From NCBI RefSeq assembly GCF_000427805.1, contig NZ_ATYS01000050.1:1-37998 (forward strand): 37,998 nt of DNA, in the 5' to 3' direction. The notes beneath the pieces are model-generated. The model was not told where the DNA came from and did no database searches. It worked only from the letters and a program-made list of their open reading frames with translations. Every line of letters starts with the position of its first letter. Within the stretch, counting starts at the first letter, position 1. The position numbers and the translations under genes are program-made. Origin of the DNA: Budvicia aquatica DSM 5075 = ATCC 35567. GTDB lineage: Bacteria; Pseudomonadota; Gammaproteobacteria; Enterobacterales; Enterobacteriaceae. This document shows, piece after piece, positions 16,432 to 26,179 of the stretch.

Positions 16432-17586
16432 CTAGCCTTGAACGATACTATTATAACGCTCAATAACGGTTAGCTGTTTATTTTGAAGATCGTCTAAAAG
16501 ATCTTCATCCTGATTTTTACCCATATCACGTAGCGTGACTTTAATTGCGATACTGTAAGCATTTAGCGCTTCAATATAGGAGGCTAATTTATTTTCGCTT
16601 AATCCTTCTTTGGCTAACGTTGCCGGCTCTTGCTGTGCTTTTTTCAGCGCCGTTAGGGCATCGTCAATGAGCTTAGATTTTGCTTCATAGGCGGCTTTAT
16701 CTGATTTTTTTAGATTTTGGTTTTCATTGTAATCATTGACCAGACCATCAAAAATAGCGGAAACGTCATCCACACTTTCATAGATTACAACCATGGTATC
16801 AAAGCCTCTGGCTTTCAGGGTCGCCAGTTCTTTAGCATGAAGTTGTTCATACAGATTACTGTGTGCAAGTTTAGCGCTTTCACTCGCAGCCTGATATTTT
16901 TCGTAGGCTTCGGTGATAATTTTGTGGAGTTCCGGCGACTTTTTAAAGTCATCAAGTTTGAATTCTTCGCTGGTTTTGTAATAGTCCATCAATTGGTTAA
17001 GGGCATTACTCATGCTGATAATACTTTCAACATATTCAACACCGGCTTTATCTAGCTCTGGCATATCCGGCTTCATGCTTTTTATTTTTTGAGCGATTGC
17101 CCGAAAGCCTTCTATTTCTTTATTACTAATTTTGCCTAGCGGGCTGAACACACTTATAGTAAAAAAGTTATCTAGCGTATTCTCTTTTGCTCTTATTTTC
17201 TTAAGCGTAAATTTTCCATTATTTTCAGAAATTTCAATATACTTCTCAACCAGGTCGGGGACTTTGGTGATATTCGTTAATAAAACGGGCGCACTGACTT
17301 TTCCGTTAGGATTTTTAATATTTATTAATGAGTTATTGTTAAAAACATCCAGCCATAAATTACCCTTTGCTGCCTGTTGTGCGGTTAATTCTTCTTCTGA
17401 TGTTGGCGCGGTGCTCGTTACGCTAGGTACTGATTCTACAACTTTAGGCTCTGTCACTGATTCAACGACCTTCGGTGGCGGTTGAACTGCTTTAGATGAA
17501 TCATTATCTTTGCCATCGCACCCGGCAAGTAATCCTGCAACGAGTGAAGCCAGCAATAGTTTTTTAGTGGTTGTTAGTTTACTCAT
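16432..17586 (-). CDS. Putative lipoprotein, DUF3829 (YiiG-like)
   Basis: A 384-residue predicted lipoprotein. The signal peptide is clear: KK, a hydrophobic core and the lipobox LLAGC with Cys23 as the lipidated residue. Asp at +2 (CDGKD) is the classical inner-membrane retention signal in E. coli. A low-complexity linker (about 30-70) holds a duplicated PKVVESV motif, followed by an alpha-helical domain. Helical content, overall size and the end of the protein resemble YiiG-type DUF3829 lipoproteins, but the assignment is by general resemblance. Function is unknown. It sits between rep and gppA, which are neighbours in E. coli. GGA-type Shine-Dalgarno bases precede the ATG. Confidence 0.75.
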   Translation of the reverse strand: MSKLTTTKKLLLASLVAGLLAGCDGKDNDSSKAVQPPPKVVESVTEPKVVESVPSVTSTAPTSEEELTAQQAAKGNLWLDVFNNNSLINIKNPNGKVSAPVLLTNITKVPDLVEKYIEISENNGKFTLKKIRAKENTLDNFFTISVFSPLGKISNKEIEGFRAIAQKIKSMKPDMPELDKAGVEYVESIISMSNALNQLMDYYKTSEEFKLDDFKKSPELHKIITEAYEKYQAASESAKLAHSNLYEQLHAKELATLKARGFDTMVVIYESVDDVSAIFDGLVNDYNENQNLKKSDKAAYEAKSKLIDDALTALKKAQQEPATLAKEGLSENKLASYIEALNAYSIAIKVTLRDMGKNQDEDLLDDLQNKQLTVIERYNSIVQG

Positions 17587-17664
17587 GTCTGGACATCCTT
17601 TGATAAATCCATTTAATAACTAAAGAAAAACAGCATTAATTATTGATAGTTTGTCTTCATTGAC

Positions 17665-17681
17665 CATGACTGATAGTCATG
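17665..17681. other. Perfect palindrome CATGACT-GAT-AGTCATG
   Basis: A seven-base perfect inverted repeat with a three-base centre, between the lipoprotein gene start and the gppA stop. There is no T run on either strand. It could be an operator for the lipoprotein gene or a 3' stem of the rhlB-gppA transcript. Confidence 0.5.
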
Positions 17682-17695
17682 AAAATAAACATATT

Positions 17696-19195
17696 CTAAA
17701 TGGCTAATATTGATAGTGGTAAATGGCTATAACTCTGCCAGCGGCTTTCTTGCAGCAGGTTTTCGGCTTGTAAAGGATACTGTGAAAGCCACACTTTGGC
17801 TATATTGAAACTCAGCTGTTCGCCGTTATTTTCTAGCCGTATATCAGGAATTAAATCCGGGTGGCGAGAACGGCAAAGTAGGATGGAAATACGCAGTAGC
17901 CGTACCAGCCGAATGGCCTGTTGCTGAGACAGTGCATTCTGCTCGGCAAGCACCTGCAGATTGAGTGGATTAGTTTGATTTAGCAATAATGCAGCTAATA
18001 ACTTTTTTTGCGCGGGGGTAAAGCCGGGCATATCCATATTGTTAACTAAATAGGCTGCATGCTGAGCTGATTGCTTAAATTCAACGCTTAAGCCGATTTC
18101 GTGAATTTGGCTGGCCCAATATAGCAACTCAGACATCGTTTCGTTGATATCCCAACTTTGTTGTAATTGCTGACAAAAATTGTTGGTTGTTTGACAGACC
18201 AATGAGGCTTGCTCAGTATCAATCATATATTGCCGCTGGATTGCCTGAATGGTCCTTTGGCGAATATTATTTTCTACAGGCAGATTGAGCATGCTGTAGA
18301 CTAAACCCTCCCTCAGCGCCCCCCCGGCCAGCGTCATGCTCTCAATATTTAAACTTTCAAAAATGGCGATTAGGATGGAAAGTCCGCTGGGGAAAACTAA
18401 GGCTCTTTCTAATGTAAGGCCTTCAATCTCTAGCTCTTCTAATTTTCCACATTGAATTGCGCGTTCTTTTAGCTGCTGTAATTTATCTAGCGTGATCTGC
18501 TCATCCATTCCCTGAGCAACCATAATCTCTTGCAAAGCTTGAACCGTACCTGAAGCGCCAACACAAACTTGCCATCCCTGATGTTTTATCCGTTCAGTAA
18601 TATGTTTAAGGTTGTTTTTTGCGGCCAGTTCAGCCTGATAAAAGTTGTTAGCGTTGAGGGTTCGATCGCTGAAATAATTTTCAAGCCAGGTTACACAGCC
18701 CATAGGAAGGCTAAATAATAATGAGGCCGATGAATCATTGCCGGTGATTAATTCTGTACTGCCGCCACCGATATCAACCACTAAACGTGATTTCGCGCCA
18801 CCGGTAGTGTGAGCTACGCCCTGATAAATTAATCGGGCCTCTTCTTCACCGCTGATAACGCTAACCGGAAAGCCGAGAATATCTTCTGCTATTCGGAGAA
18901 AATGAGCTGAGTTAGTGGCTGTACGCAGGGCCGCAGTAGCAACAATGCGGACCTGTTGTGGTGGAATATCATACAGCCGTTCTGCAAATAATCTTAGGCA
19001 CTGCCAGCCACGTTGCATTGCTTCTTCGGATAGGTGATTTTGTCTATCTAGTCCGGCGGCTAACCGGACTTTGCGTTTGATTCGGTCAAGAGTTTGAATC
19101 TGACCGGACGTCTCTCTGATAACCAGCATATGGAAGCTATTCGAACCAAGGTCGATAGCGGCATAAAGAGACGATTCACCTATTCGTTTTTTCAT
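17696..19195 (-). CDS. gppA: Guanosine pentaphosphatase / exopolyphosphatase
   Basis: A 499-residue protein of the Ppx/GppA family (E. coli GppA 494). It hydrolyses pppGpp to ppGpp, the stringent-response alarmone, and can degrade polyphosphate. The actin-like ATPase-fold motifs are [12 protein letters not shown] near residue 12 and [11 protein letters not shown] near 145; [15 protein letters not shown] and [13 protein letters not shown] follow. The C-terminal HD-like helical domain includes QIHEIGLSV. One visible difference is GGG where E. coli has GGA in the second motif. It lies 36 bases downstream of rhlB on the same strand, so an rhlB-gppA transcription unit is likely. Confidence 0.95.
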   Translation of the reverse strand: MKKRIGESSLYAAIDLGSNSFHMLVIRETSGQIQTLDRIKRKVRLAAGLDRQNHLSEEAMQRGWQCLRLFAERLYDIPPQQVRIVATAALRTATNSAHFLRIAEDILGFPVSVISGEEEARLIYQGVAHTTGGAKSRLVVDIGGGSTELITGNDSSASLLFSLPMGCVTWLENYFSDRTLNANNFYQAELAAKNNLKHITERIKHQGWQVCVGASGTVQALQEIMVAQGMDEQITLDKLQQLKERAIQCGKLEELEIEGLTLERALVFPSGLSILIAIFESLNIESMTLAGGALREGLVYSMLNLPVENNIRQRTIQAIQRQYMIDTEQASLVCQTTNNFCQQLQQSWDINETMSELLYWASQIHEIGLSVEFKQSAQHAAYLVNNMDMPGFTPAQKKLLAALLLNQTNPLNLQVLAEQNALSQQQAIRLVRLLRISILLCRSRHPDLIPDIRLENNGEQLSFNIAKVWLSQYPLQAENLLQESRWQSYSHLPLSILAI

Positions 19196-19231
19196 GTTGC
19201 TTAATACGTCATCGGCATCAGTTGCATCATA

Positions 19232-20518
19232 TTAACTAGGACGCTTTCTGTTACGCATCGGGCCATTGCGACGAGGGCCGCTGCTATTACGGCGAGGGCC
19301 ACCGGTGCTGCGTGGGCGTGCAAGACGTTTTGGCGCAGGAAAATCAGTCAGCAGCGCATCTGAGTTATAACGGCTTACGGGGATTGAGTGCCCGGTGTAT
19401 TGCTCTATTGCCGGTAAATTGAGCGCGTATTGTTCACAGGCTAGCGTAATGGAATGACCACTTGCGCCAGCACGGCCGGTACGGCCAATACGGTGAACGT
19501 AATCTTCACAATCGTCAGGCAGATCGTAGTTGAATACGTGAGTGACTTCAGGAATATGCAGACCACGGGCTGCAACATCGGTTGCTACCAGAATATCGAG
19601 ATTACCCTTGGTGAAATCATCAAGAATATGAAGGCGTTTTTTCTGAGGGACATCGCCGGTTAATAAACCAACACGATGGCCGTCAGCGGCTAAATGACCC
19701 CAAATATCTTCGCAGGAGTGCTTAGTATTGGCAAAAATAATGCAGCGATCGGGCCATTCTTCTTCAATCAATGTCTGCAATAAGCGCATTTTATCTTCGT
19801 TAGAAGGATAAAAAAGCTCTTCTTGAATGCGGTGTCCTGTTTTTTGCAGTGGCTCAACCTCGACATATTGAGGGCTATTCATGTGCTCGAATGCCAATTC
19901 GCGAACCCGGAACGAAAGCGTTGCAGAAAATAACATGTTCAGTCGCTGGTCAACCGCAGGCATGCGACGGAAGATCCATCGGATATCTTTGATAAATCCA
20001 AGATCAAACATACGATCGGCTTCATCAAGAACAACAACTTGAATAGCACCCAGATCGATATGATTTTGTTTAGCATAATCAATCAGTCGGCCTGTGGTTC
20101 CAATCAGAATATCGACGCCTGATTCTAAAACTTTTAATTGCTTATCATAGCCGTCACCACCGTAAGCCAGGCCAATTTTTAGTCCGGTTTCTTGGGCTAA
20201 TGCTTCAGCGTCATTATGGATTTGCACCGCTAATTCGCGGGTTGGTGCCATAATTAAAGCGCGTGGTTGATTCACCTGGCGGTCAGTTTTTGACGGGTGA
20301 GTCAGGAGATAATTGAAGGTAGATGCCAGAAAAGCTAATGTTTTTCCGGTACCGGTTTGTGCCTGTCCTGCAACGTCACGACCCATGACCGTATAAGGTA
20401 ACGCCAATGCTTGGATTGGCGTACAGTAGTGAAACCCTTTATTTTCAAGGGCTTTTACTACCGAAGGGTGTAGTGCGAAGTCGGCAAACTTCTGTTCTGT
20501 TAAGTGTGTTTTGCTCAT
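19232..20518 (-). CDS. rhlB: RhlB, ATP-dependent RNA helicase of the degradosome
   Basis: A 428-residue DEAD-box helicase (E. coli 421). It unwinds structured RNA for PNPase within the RNase E degradosome. Walker A AQTGTGKT is at 53-60, APTREL near 92, DEAD at 165-168, SAT at 198-200 and [10 protein letters not shown] in the C-terminal RecA domain. The tail from about 395 is rich in Arg, Pro, Gly and Asn, as in other RhlB proteins. It is divergent from trxA and upstream of gppA, matching E. coli. Confidence 0.96.
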   Translation of the reverse strand: MSKTHLTEQKFADFALHPSVVKALENKGFHYCTPIQALALPYTVMGRDVAGQAQTGTGKTLAFLASTFNYLLTHPSKTDRQVNQPRALIMAPTRELAVQIHNDAEALAQETGLKIGLAYGGDGYDKQLKVLESGVDILIGTTGRLIDYAKQNHIDLGAIQVVVLDEADRMFDLGFIKDIRWIFRRMPAVDQRLNMLFSATLSFRVRELAFEHMNSPQYVEVEPLQKTGHRIQEELFYPSNEDKMRLLQTLIEEEWPDRCIIFANTKHSCEDIWGHLAADGHRVGLLTGDVPQKKRLHILDDFTKGNLDILVATDVAARGLHIPEVTHVFNYDLPDDCEDYVHRIGRTGRAGASGHSITLACEQYALNLPAIEQYTGHSIPVSRYNSDALLTDFPAPKRLARPRSTGGPRRNSSGPRRNGPMRNRKRPS

Positions 20519-20664
20519 AGTGGTGTAGAATATCAGTTAACCCCGTATTCACGAAAGTATTGCTTTACGAAAGCGTATCCGTTGAAATAAAGTCAATATA
20601 TATTCAACGTTTCTATTGGTTAATATAACACCAATGAAACAGATCTAATCCTGTGGAGTCAAAC
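20519..20664. promoter_or_regulatory. rhlB-trxA divergent intergenic region
   Basis: This gap must hold promoters for both genes. Two inverted repeats are visible: GTTGAA (20581-20586) with TTCAAC (20603-20608), and TTGGT (20616-20620) with ACCAA (20630-20634). A TAATATAAC stretch at 20621-20629 may hold the trxA -10. TGGAG at 20654-20658 is the trxA ribosome binding site. Boxes are not certain. Confidence 0.35.
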
Positions 20665-20991
20665 ATGAGCGAAAAAATTATTCACTTAACCGATAGCAGC
20701 TTTGAAAGTGAAGTTTTAAAAGCGCAAGGACCTGTGCTGGTTGATTTCTGGGCTGAGTGGTGTGGTCCATGTAAGATGATCGCCCCAATACTGGATGAAG
20801 TTGCGACTGAATATGAAGGCAAGCTGACGGTTGCTAAACTGAATATCGATCAGAATCCAGCTACCGCACCGCAGTACGGTATTCGTGGTATTCCAACATT
20901 GTTATTGTTTAAAGATGGCGTAGTTGCGGCAACGAAAGTGGGTGCTTTGTCTAAATCTCAGTTAAAAGAGTTTTTGGATGCCAGCATCTAA
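20665..20991 (+). CDS. trxA: Thioredoxin 1
   Basis: A 108-residue cytosolic thioredoxin (E. coli 109). It reduces protein disulfides, including ribonucleotide reductase and PAPS reductase, and is itself reduced by thioredoxin reductase. The active site WCGPCK is at about 32-37, and the cis-proline segment is [14 protein letters not shown] 20665 ([10 protein letters not shown]) is chosen because it matches the family and has TGGAG seven bases upstream; an in-frame ATG four codons earlier is too close to that site. It lies between rhlB and rho as in E. coli. Confidence 0.97.
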   Translation: MSEKIIHLTDSSFESEVLKAQGPVLVDFWAEWCGPCKMIAPILDEVATEYEGKLTVAKLNIDQNPATAPQYGIRGIPTLLLFKDGVVAATKVGALSKSQLKEFLDASI

Positions 20992-21486
20992 TTAGCGCTT
21001 ACATCTGGTGTTACTCCTTGCTTGTTGATTGAAGTTCGATGGACAAGCAAGGGGGGAGTAAAGACATCATCAGATCAACGTTATAAAACGTTATGAGTTA
21101 TTTTCAGCTAAAAAATAATTTTACACAGGGTAATTTATTCTAAGATCGATAGACGACGTGAATAAAGCATGCTACCTTTAATAACGCTTCATGCGATCTT
21201 ATCTATATATGTACTCGTTTTAAAATCGTAGCTTAAGGCACTTCGTGTAGTTTAACTTCAGCATCTAAGGCTGTAGATGCTATGATTTTAAAACAGGTTT
21301 AGAGTGTATATCCAAACATTAATATCTACGTTTTCTGATACGCAGTCAGATTCTACATGTTACTTAATTATTTGATTGATATCGAACTATGGTGATTGGA
21401 TATTCTAATAATACAGGCGTGGCGTGCACTGCCAGCTATTCACAAAGACTTTTCGAGACAGACCCCGAGTTAAAGAACCCACCATT
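20992..21486 (+). promoter_or_regulatory. rho leader region with multi-stem structure
   Basis: A 495-base region between trxA and rho. First comes a stem CCTTGCTTGT/ACAAGCAAGG (21016-21025/21043-21052) that may close the trxA transcript. A possible rho promoter (TTTACA at 21120 with TAAGAT at 21141) is weak. Next is a long outer stem 21217-21232/21279-21294 (16 pairs, one G-U) enclosing AGCATCTA/TAGATGCT (21260-21267/21274-21281) and a small CAC-TTC-GTG hairpin. In E. coli the rho leader mediates autogenous control by Rho-dependent attenuation and encodes a 33-residue ORF, rhoL. The structure here is seen directly; its role is inferred. Confidence 0.55.
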
Positions 21487-21490
21487 ATGA
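21389..21490 (+). CDS. Possible 33-codon leader ORF (rhoL position)
   Basis: An ATG at 21389 opens a frame of 33 residues ([20 protein letters not shown], then 13 more) whose TGA overlaps the rho start codon as ATGA. Its length equals that of E. coli RhoL and its position is comparable, but the sequence does not obviously match. There is no good Shine-Dalgarno, and a second frame (that of rho) is also open here. Chance is quite possible. Confidence 0.25.
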   Translation: MVIGYSNNTGVACTASYSQRLFETDPELKNPPL

Positions 21491-22746
21491 ATCTTACCGA
21501 ACTAAAGAATACGCCGGTCTCTGAGTTGATTACTCTCGGCGAAAATATGGGGCTAGAGAACCTGGCCCGTATGCGCAAGCAAGATATAATTTTCTCCATT
21601 CTGAAACAGCATGCAAAAAGCGGAGAAGATATTTTTGGCGATGGCGTATTAGAAATATTACAGGATGGATTCGGTTTCCTCCGTTCAGGAGACAGTTCTT
21701 ACCTTGCTGGTCCTGATGATATCTACGTTTCTCCTAGCCAAATTCGTCGTTTTAACCTCCGTACCGGTGACACCATTTCAGGAAAAATTCGTCCACCAAA
21801 AGAAGGTGAACGTTATTTTGCTCTGCTAAAAGTTAACGAAGTTAACTATGACAAACCTGAGAATGCGCGTAATAAAATTCTATTTGAAAACTTAACGCCA
21901 CTACATGCTAACTCTCGGTTACGTATGGAGCGGGGCAATGGTTCAACTGAAGATTTAACCGCCCGGGTTCTGGATTTAGCTTCGCCAATTGGCCGTGGTC
22001 AGCGTGGCCTGATTGTTGCTCCGCCAAAAGCGGGTAAAACAATGCTGTTACAGAATATTGCTACCAGCATTGCTTACAATCACCCTGACTGTGTGTTGAT
22101 GGTGTTGTTGATTGATGAGCGTCCGGAAGAAGTCACCGAAATGCAACGCTTGGTTAAAGGTGAAGTGATAGCTTCAACCTTTGATGAACCGGCCTCACGC
22201 CACGTTCAGGTTGCTGAGATGGTTATTGAAAAGGCTAAACGTCTGGTTGAGCATAAAAAAGACGTTATTATTTTGCTGGATTCTATTACCCGTTTAGCCC
22301 GCGCTTACAACACCGTTGTTCCTGCTTCCGGTAAAGTATTAACCGGTGGTGTGGATGCCAACGCCCTTCATCGTCCAAAGCGCTTCTTTGGCGCTGCTCG
22401 TAATGTTGAAGAAGGCGGAAGCCTGACAATTATCGCTACGGCTTTAGTTGATACGGGTTCTAAAATGGATGAAGTTATCTACGAAGAATTTAAAGGCACC
22501 GGCAATATGGAGCTGCATTTATCTCGTAAGATAGCTGAGAAACGTGTTTTCCCTGCAATTGATTACAACCGTTCTGGTACGCGTAAAGAAGAGTTACTGA
22601 CTACGTCAGAAGAATTGCAAAAAATGTGGATCCTGCGTCGGATTATCCACCCTATGGGTGAAATTGATGCGATGGAATTCCTGATTAACAAGTTAGCAAT
22701 GACTAAAACTAATGATGAATTCTTTGATATGATGAAGCGTTCATAA
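21487..22746 (+). CDS. rho: Transcription termination factor Rho
   Basis: A 419-residue hexameric RNA-dependent ATPase, exactly the E. coli length. It ends transcription at C-rich unstructured sites and controls its own leader. The N-terminal RNA-binding domain includes GFGFLRS near residue 62 and [12 protein letters not shown]. Walker A APPKAGKT ends at about 185, followed by [14 protein letters not shown], the Q-loop region around [14 protein letters not shown] and the R-loop [14 protein letters not shown] 21487 ([11 protein letters not shown]) matches the family start. A weak Shine-Dalgarno (AAAGAA) precedes it, and the same frame stays open upstream. Expression is presumably governed by the long leader. 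Confidence 0.97.
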   Translation: MNLTELKNTPVSELITLGENMGLENLARMRKQDIIFSILKQHAKSGEDIFGDGVLEILQDGFGFLRSGDSSYLAGPDDIYVSPSQIRRFNLRTGDTISGKIRPPKEGERYFALLKVNEVNYDKPENARNKILFENLTPLHANSRLRMERGNGSTEDLTARVLDLASPIGRGQRGLIVAPPKAGKTMLLQNIATSIAYNHPDCVLMVLLIDERPEEVTEMQRLVKGEVIASTFDEPASRHVQVAEMVIEKAKRLVEHKKDVIILLDSITRLARAYNTVVPASGKVLTGGVDANALHRPKRFFGAARNVEEGGSLTIIATALVDTGSKMDEVIYEEFKGTGNMELHLSRKIAEKRVFPAIDYNRSGTRKEELLTTSEELQKMWILRRIIHPMGEIDAMEFLINKLAMTKTNDEFFDMMKRS

Positions 22747-22761
22747 TAATAGATTAAATAT

Positions 22762-22800
22762 TTATGAGTGTTAGGGTAAGATCCTAGCACTCATAATTTT
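22762..22800 (+). terminator. Probable terminator of rho
   Basis: A 14-pair stem TTATGAGTG-T-TAGG (22762-22775)/CCTA-G-CACTCATAA (22783-22796) with one T-G wobble and a seven-base loop, followed by TTTTATT. The T tract is modest, so some read-through into wecA is possible. Confidence 0.7.
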
Positions 22801-22817
22801 ATTGAGAGCCGCTAATC

Positions 22818-23915
22818 GTGAATTTACTCAATATGAGTGGCGATCTTGCCATCGTCTTTTTATTTTCTTTGGCTTTCTTATTTGTTGCCAGGAAAGTAGC
22901 CAAAAAAATCGGTTTAGTTGATAAACCGAATTATCGAAAACGCCATCAGGGAACGATTCCTTTAGTTGGCGGTATATCCGTCTATGCTGGGATTTGTTTA
23001 TACCTATTTCTGAATTGGAATGAGGTTGAACAACCCGGCATTTATCTTATGTGCTCCGGTTTATTACTTTTTGTCGGCGCAGTAGACGATCGGTTCGATA
23101 TTAGCGTTAAATTTCGCGCTTCTGTTCAGGCACTCGTTGCGGTTGCAATGATGTATTTTGCCGGACTTTATTTGCATAGCTTAGGGAAAATACTGGGTCC
23201 ATGGGAGTTAGTTCTTGGCCCGGTAGGTTATCTGGTAACGTTATTTGCAGTATGGGCTTCGATTAATGCCTTTAATATGGTTGATGGTATTGACGGCCTA
23301 TTAGGGGGATTAAGCAGCGTCACTTTTGGTGCTTTGGGCATATTATTGCTTATTGATGGCCAAGCTTATTTAAGCTACTTCTGTTTTGCTATTATCGCAG
23401 CCACTATCCCTTACCTATTACTCAATTTGGGGGCATTCGGTAAACGCTATAAAGTATTTATGGGTGATGCCGGCAGTACTCTGATTGGGTTTACCGTTAT
23501 CTGGATTTTGTTGCAGAGTACGCAAGGCGTAGGTCATCCGATGAATCCGGTAACGGCCTTGTGGGTTATTGCCATTCCTTTAATTGATATGATTGCTATT
23601 ATGTATCGTCGGTTACGTAAGGGGATGAGTCCCTTTTCTGCCGATCGGCAACATATTCATCACTTAATTATGCGTGCCGGGTTCACCTCCCGCCAGGCAT
23701 TTATTTTAATTACCCTGGCCGCTGCTATATTGGCTGCCGTTGGCGTTATCGGTGAACACATCCTTTATCTCTCTGAATGGATGATGTTGGCACTTTTCTT
23801 GCTTGCATTTATGTTATATGGCTTCTGCATTAAGCATGCGTGGCGCGTTGCCCGTTTTATTAAACGTGCTAAGCGTCGTATGCGGCGGACCGATAAACAT
23901 CAACGTATTTCCTAA
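22818..23915 (+). CDS. wecA: WecA, UDP-GlcNAc:undecaprenyl-phosphate GlcNAc-1-phosphate transferase
   Basis: A 365-residue polytopic inner-membrane enzyme (E. coli 367). It makes GlcNAc-PP-undecaprenol (lipid I), the first step of ECA and of many O-antigens. About eleven transmembrane helices are visible. Cytoplasmic signature loops are FVGAVDDRFDISVKFRAS (Asp pair near 90), NAFNMVDGIDGLLGG near 149, FMGDAGSTLIGF near 214 and DRQHIHHLIMRAGF near 275. The start is a GTG at 22818 (MNLLNMSGDL). The C-terminus is very basic, as in the family. It is the first gene of the ECA cluster. Confidence 0.96.
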   Translation: MNLLNMSGDLAIVFLFSLAFLFVARKVAKKIGLVDKPNYRKRHQGTIPLVGGISVYAGICLYLFLNWNEVEQPGIYLMCSGLLLFVGAVDDRFDISVKFRASVQALVAVAMMYFAGLYLHSLGKILGPWELVLGPVGYLVTLFAVWASINAFNMVDGIDGLLGGLSSVTFGALGILLLIDGQAYLSYFCFAIIAATIPYLLLNLGAFGKRYKVFMGDAGSTLIGFTVIWILLQSTQGVGHPMNPVTALWVIAIPLIDMIAIMYRRLRKGMSPFSADRQHIHHLIMRAGFTSRQAFILITLAAAILAAVGVIGEHILYLSEWMMLALFLLAFMLYGFCIKHAWRVARFIKRAKRRMRRTDKHQRIS

Positions 23916-23936
23916 CCAGAGGCTTTTGTCGCAGAC

Positions 23937-24968
23937 ATGAAACCAGAGAACCAGTCAGTTGATAATGAATTAGATATTCGCGGGCTATGCTACTCACTGT
24001 GGTATGGGAAAGCCTGGATTATTGGTATAGCACTTATTTTTGCCTCTGCCGCCCTCGCTTATTCTTATTTAGTGAAACAAGAGTGGAGTACTACGGCGAT
24101 TACCGATAAGCCTACGGTGAATATGCTGGGGGGATACTATTCTCAACAGCAGTTTCTTCGCGGGCTAGTGCGCAATATGAATAATAGCGCTCAAACAATC
24201 GAAAATCCGATTCCTGACGATGTCTATAGTGAGTTTATCAGGCAGTTGTCATCTTATGATTCACGCCGGGATTTTTGGTTACAAACTGATTATTATAAGC
24301 AGCGTAAAGAAGGTGATGCCCGCGCTGATGCGGTATTGTTGGATGAGTTAATTAACAATATTACCTTTATTCCCCGTGATGATAAAAAGGGAATAAATGA
24401 TAGCATTAAGCTATCAGCAGAAACGCCAAGTGATGCTAACCAACTGCTGCGCCAATATATTGATTTTGCCAGCCAGAGAGCTGTTTTACATTTAAATGAA
24501 GAGCTTTTAGGTACTTGGTCCGCGCGCCAAACCACGCTGAGCAATCAAATTAAACGCCAGGAAGATATCGCCAATTCAGTCTATCAACGCGATCTTAAAC
24601 GTGTTGAACAAGCGTTAAAAATTGCTCAACAGCAGGGCATTAGCCGTTTGCAGACTGACACCCCCGCAGAGCAGTTACCTAATTCAGAGCTGTTCTTATT
24701 AGGTAAACCAATGCTGCAGGCAAGGCTTGAAACATTGCAGGCGAATGGTCCGGATTTTGATAGTGATTATGATAGGGATCGCGCTGTACTTTCTTCGTTA
24801 AGCGATGGCATAACGCCGGATGCTAAATTTAAGACTTATCGTTATTTACGCACGCCGGAAGATCCAATTACTCGTGATAAACCTCGTCGCCTATTCTTAT
24901 TGATTATGTGGGGTGGAATCGGTGGGTTAATTGGTGCTGGCGTTGCCTTAAGTCGTAGGTGGAAGTAA
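23937..24968 (+). CDS. wzzE: WzzE, ECA chain-length regulator
   Basis: A 343-residue polysaccharide co-polymerase of the Wzz type (E. coli 348). It sets ECA modal chain length and is needed for cyclic ECA. Topology is typical: a first membrane helix at about 28-48 and a second near 320-338, flanking a large periplasmic coiled-coil domain. The segments NMLGGYYSQQQFLRG and FWLQTDYYKQR match E. coli strongly. The proline-containing TPEDPITRDKPRR stretch precedes the second helix. It lies 21 bases after wecA. Confidence 0.95.
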   Translation: MKPENQSVDNELDIRGLCYSLWYGKAWIIGIALIFASAALAYSYLVKQEWSTTAITDKPTVNMLGGYYSQQQFLRGLVRNMNNSAQTIENPIPDDVYSEFIRQLSSYDSRRDFWLQTDYYKQRKEGDARADAVLLDELINNITFIPRDDKKGINDSIKLSAETPSDANQLLRQYIDFASQRAVLHLNEELLGTWSARQTTLSNQIKRQEDIANSVYQRDLKRVEQALKIAQQQGISRLQTDTPAEQLPNSELFLLGKPMLQARLETLQANGPDFDSDYDRDRAVLSSLSDGITPDAKFKTYRYLRTPEDPITRDKPRRLFLLIMWGGIGGLIGAGVALSRRWK

Positions 24969-24984
24969 ATAAAGATATAAGGAT

Positions 24985-25022
24985 AGGCGCCTAAAGGCGC
25001 CTGAATAGCGGTTAGTTACCGC
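24985..25022 (+). other. Two adjacent hairpins between wzzE and wecB
   Basis: AGGCGCC-TAAA-GGCGCCT (24985-25002) and GCGGT-TAGTT-ACCGC (25008-25022). Neither has a following T run. They sit inside the ECA cluster and may affect transcript stability or partial termination. Confidence 0.6.
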
Positions 25023-25048
25023 AATTGATGACTTAAAGAGATTTCTCT

Positions 25049-26179
25049 GTGAAAGTGTTAACTGTTTTTGGTACGCGGCCTGAAGCGATTAAAATGGCAC
25101 CGCTAGTACATGCATTAGCTGGCGACACCTATTTTGAATCTAGAGTTTGTGTGACAGCCCAGCATCGGGAGATGTTGGATCAGGTACTAAAATTATTTGA
25201 TATTAAACCTGATTATGATTTAGATATTATGCGCCCGGGGCAAGGGCTAACAGAGATCACCTGCCGGATACTTGAAGGACTTAAACCTGTATTAGAAGAC
25301 TTCAAGCCCGATGTGGTATTAGTGCATGGTGATACCACCACCACACTCGCCACTAGCTTAGCTGCGTTCTATCAGAGAATTCCTGTTGGTCATGTGGAAG
25401 CGGGTTTACGTACTGGGGATATCTATTCTCCCTGGCCTGAAGAGGGCAACCGTAAGCTTACTGGCCATTTAGCCATGTATCACTTCTCGCCAACCGAAAC
25501 CTCAAAGCAAAACCTCCTTACCGAAGCCATACCTGAAAACCGAGTTTTTGTTACCGGGAATACGGTTATTGATGCTTTATTCTGGGTGCGTAACCGTATT
25601 AAGAATGACAGTTCACTGCGCAACGAGATGGAACAACGCTATCCGTTCCTGCAACAAAAGAAAAAAGTCATTTTGGTTACCGGCCACCGCCGTGAGAGTT
25701 TTGGCGATGGTTTCGAGCGTATTTGTGGTGCTTTAGCGGATATTGCCCGTACCCATCCTGAGGTTCAAGTTGTTTACCCGGTTCATCTTAATCCTAACGT
25801 GCGTGAGCCGGTGAAACGCATCCTGAGCGATATTGATAATGTCATTTTAATCGATCCGCAGGACTATTTACCTTTTGTCTATCTGATGGACCATTCTTAT
25901 TTAATCCTTACCGACTCAGGCGGGATTCAAGAAGAAGCGCCTTCCTTAGGTAAACCGGTATTGGTCATGAGAAAAACAACAGAGCGTCCGGAGGCCTTGG
26001 CAGCCGGGACGGTTAGATTAGTTGGTACGGATATTGCATTAATTATGGAAGAAGTTAGCCGACTTTTAACTGATGAAAACGAATATCACTTAATGAGTCG
26101 CGCTCATAATCCATACGGTGACGGAAAAGCCTGTCAACGTATTCTCGACGCTTTAAAAAACAATCAGGTGAAGCTATGA
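25049..26179 (+). CDS. wecB: WecB, UDP-GlcNAc 2-epimerase
   Basis: A 376-residue non-hydrolysing epimerase. It interconverts UDP-GlcNAc and UDP-ManNAc, supplying the ManNAcA branch of ECA. The N-terminal [33 protein letters not shown] and the C-terminal [19 protein letters not shown] motifs are all present. The start is a GTG at 25049 ([11 protein letters not shown]), 80 bases after wzzE; the Shine-Dalgarno is weak (AAAGAG). Its stop overlaps the wecC start (ATGA). Confidence 0.96.
   Translation: MKVLTVFGTRPEAIKMAPLVHALAGDTYFESRVCVTAQHREMLDQVLKLFDIKPDYDLDIMRPGQGLTEITCRILEGLKPVLEDFKPDVVLVHGDTTTTLATSLAAFYQRIPVGHVEAGLRTGDIYSPWPEEGNRKLTGHLAMYHFSPTETSKQNLLTEAIPENRVFVTGNTVIDALFWVRNRIKNDSSLRNEMEQRYPFLQQKKKVILVTGHRRESFGDGFERICGALADIARTHPEVQVVYPVHLNPNVREPVKRILSDIDNVILIDPQDYLPFVYLMDHSYLILTDSGGIQEEAPSLGKPVLVMRKTTERPEALAAGTVRLVGTDIALIMEEVSRLLTDENEYHLMSRAHNPYGDGKACQRILDALKNNQVKL

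Noticed and set aside
16717-17485. Two plus-strand open frames (112 and 117 codons) opposite the lipoprotein gene
   Set aside because: They are antisense to a gene with a clear signal peptide and lipobox, and show no ribosome binding site or recognisable motif.
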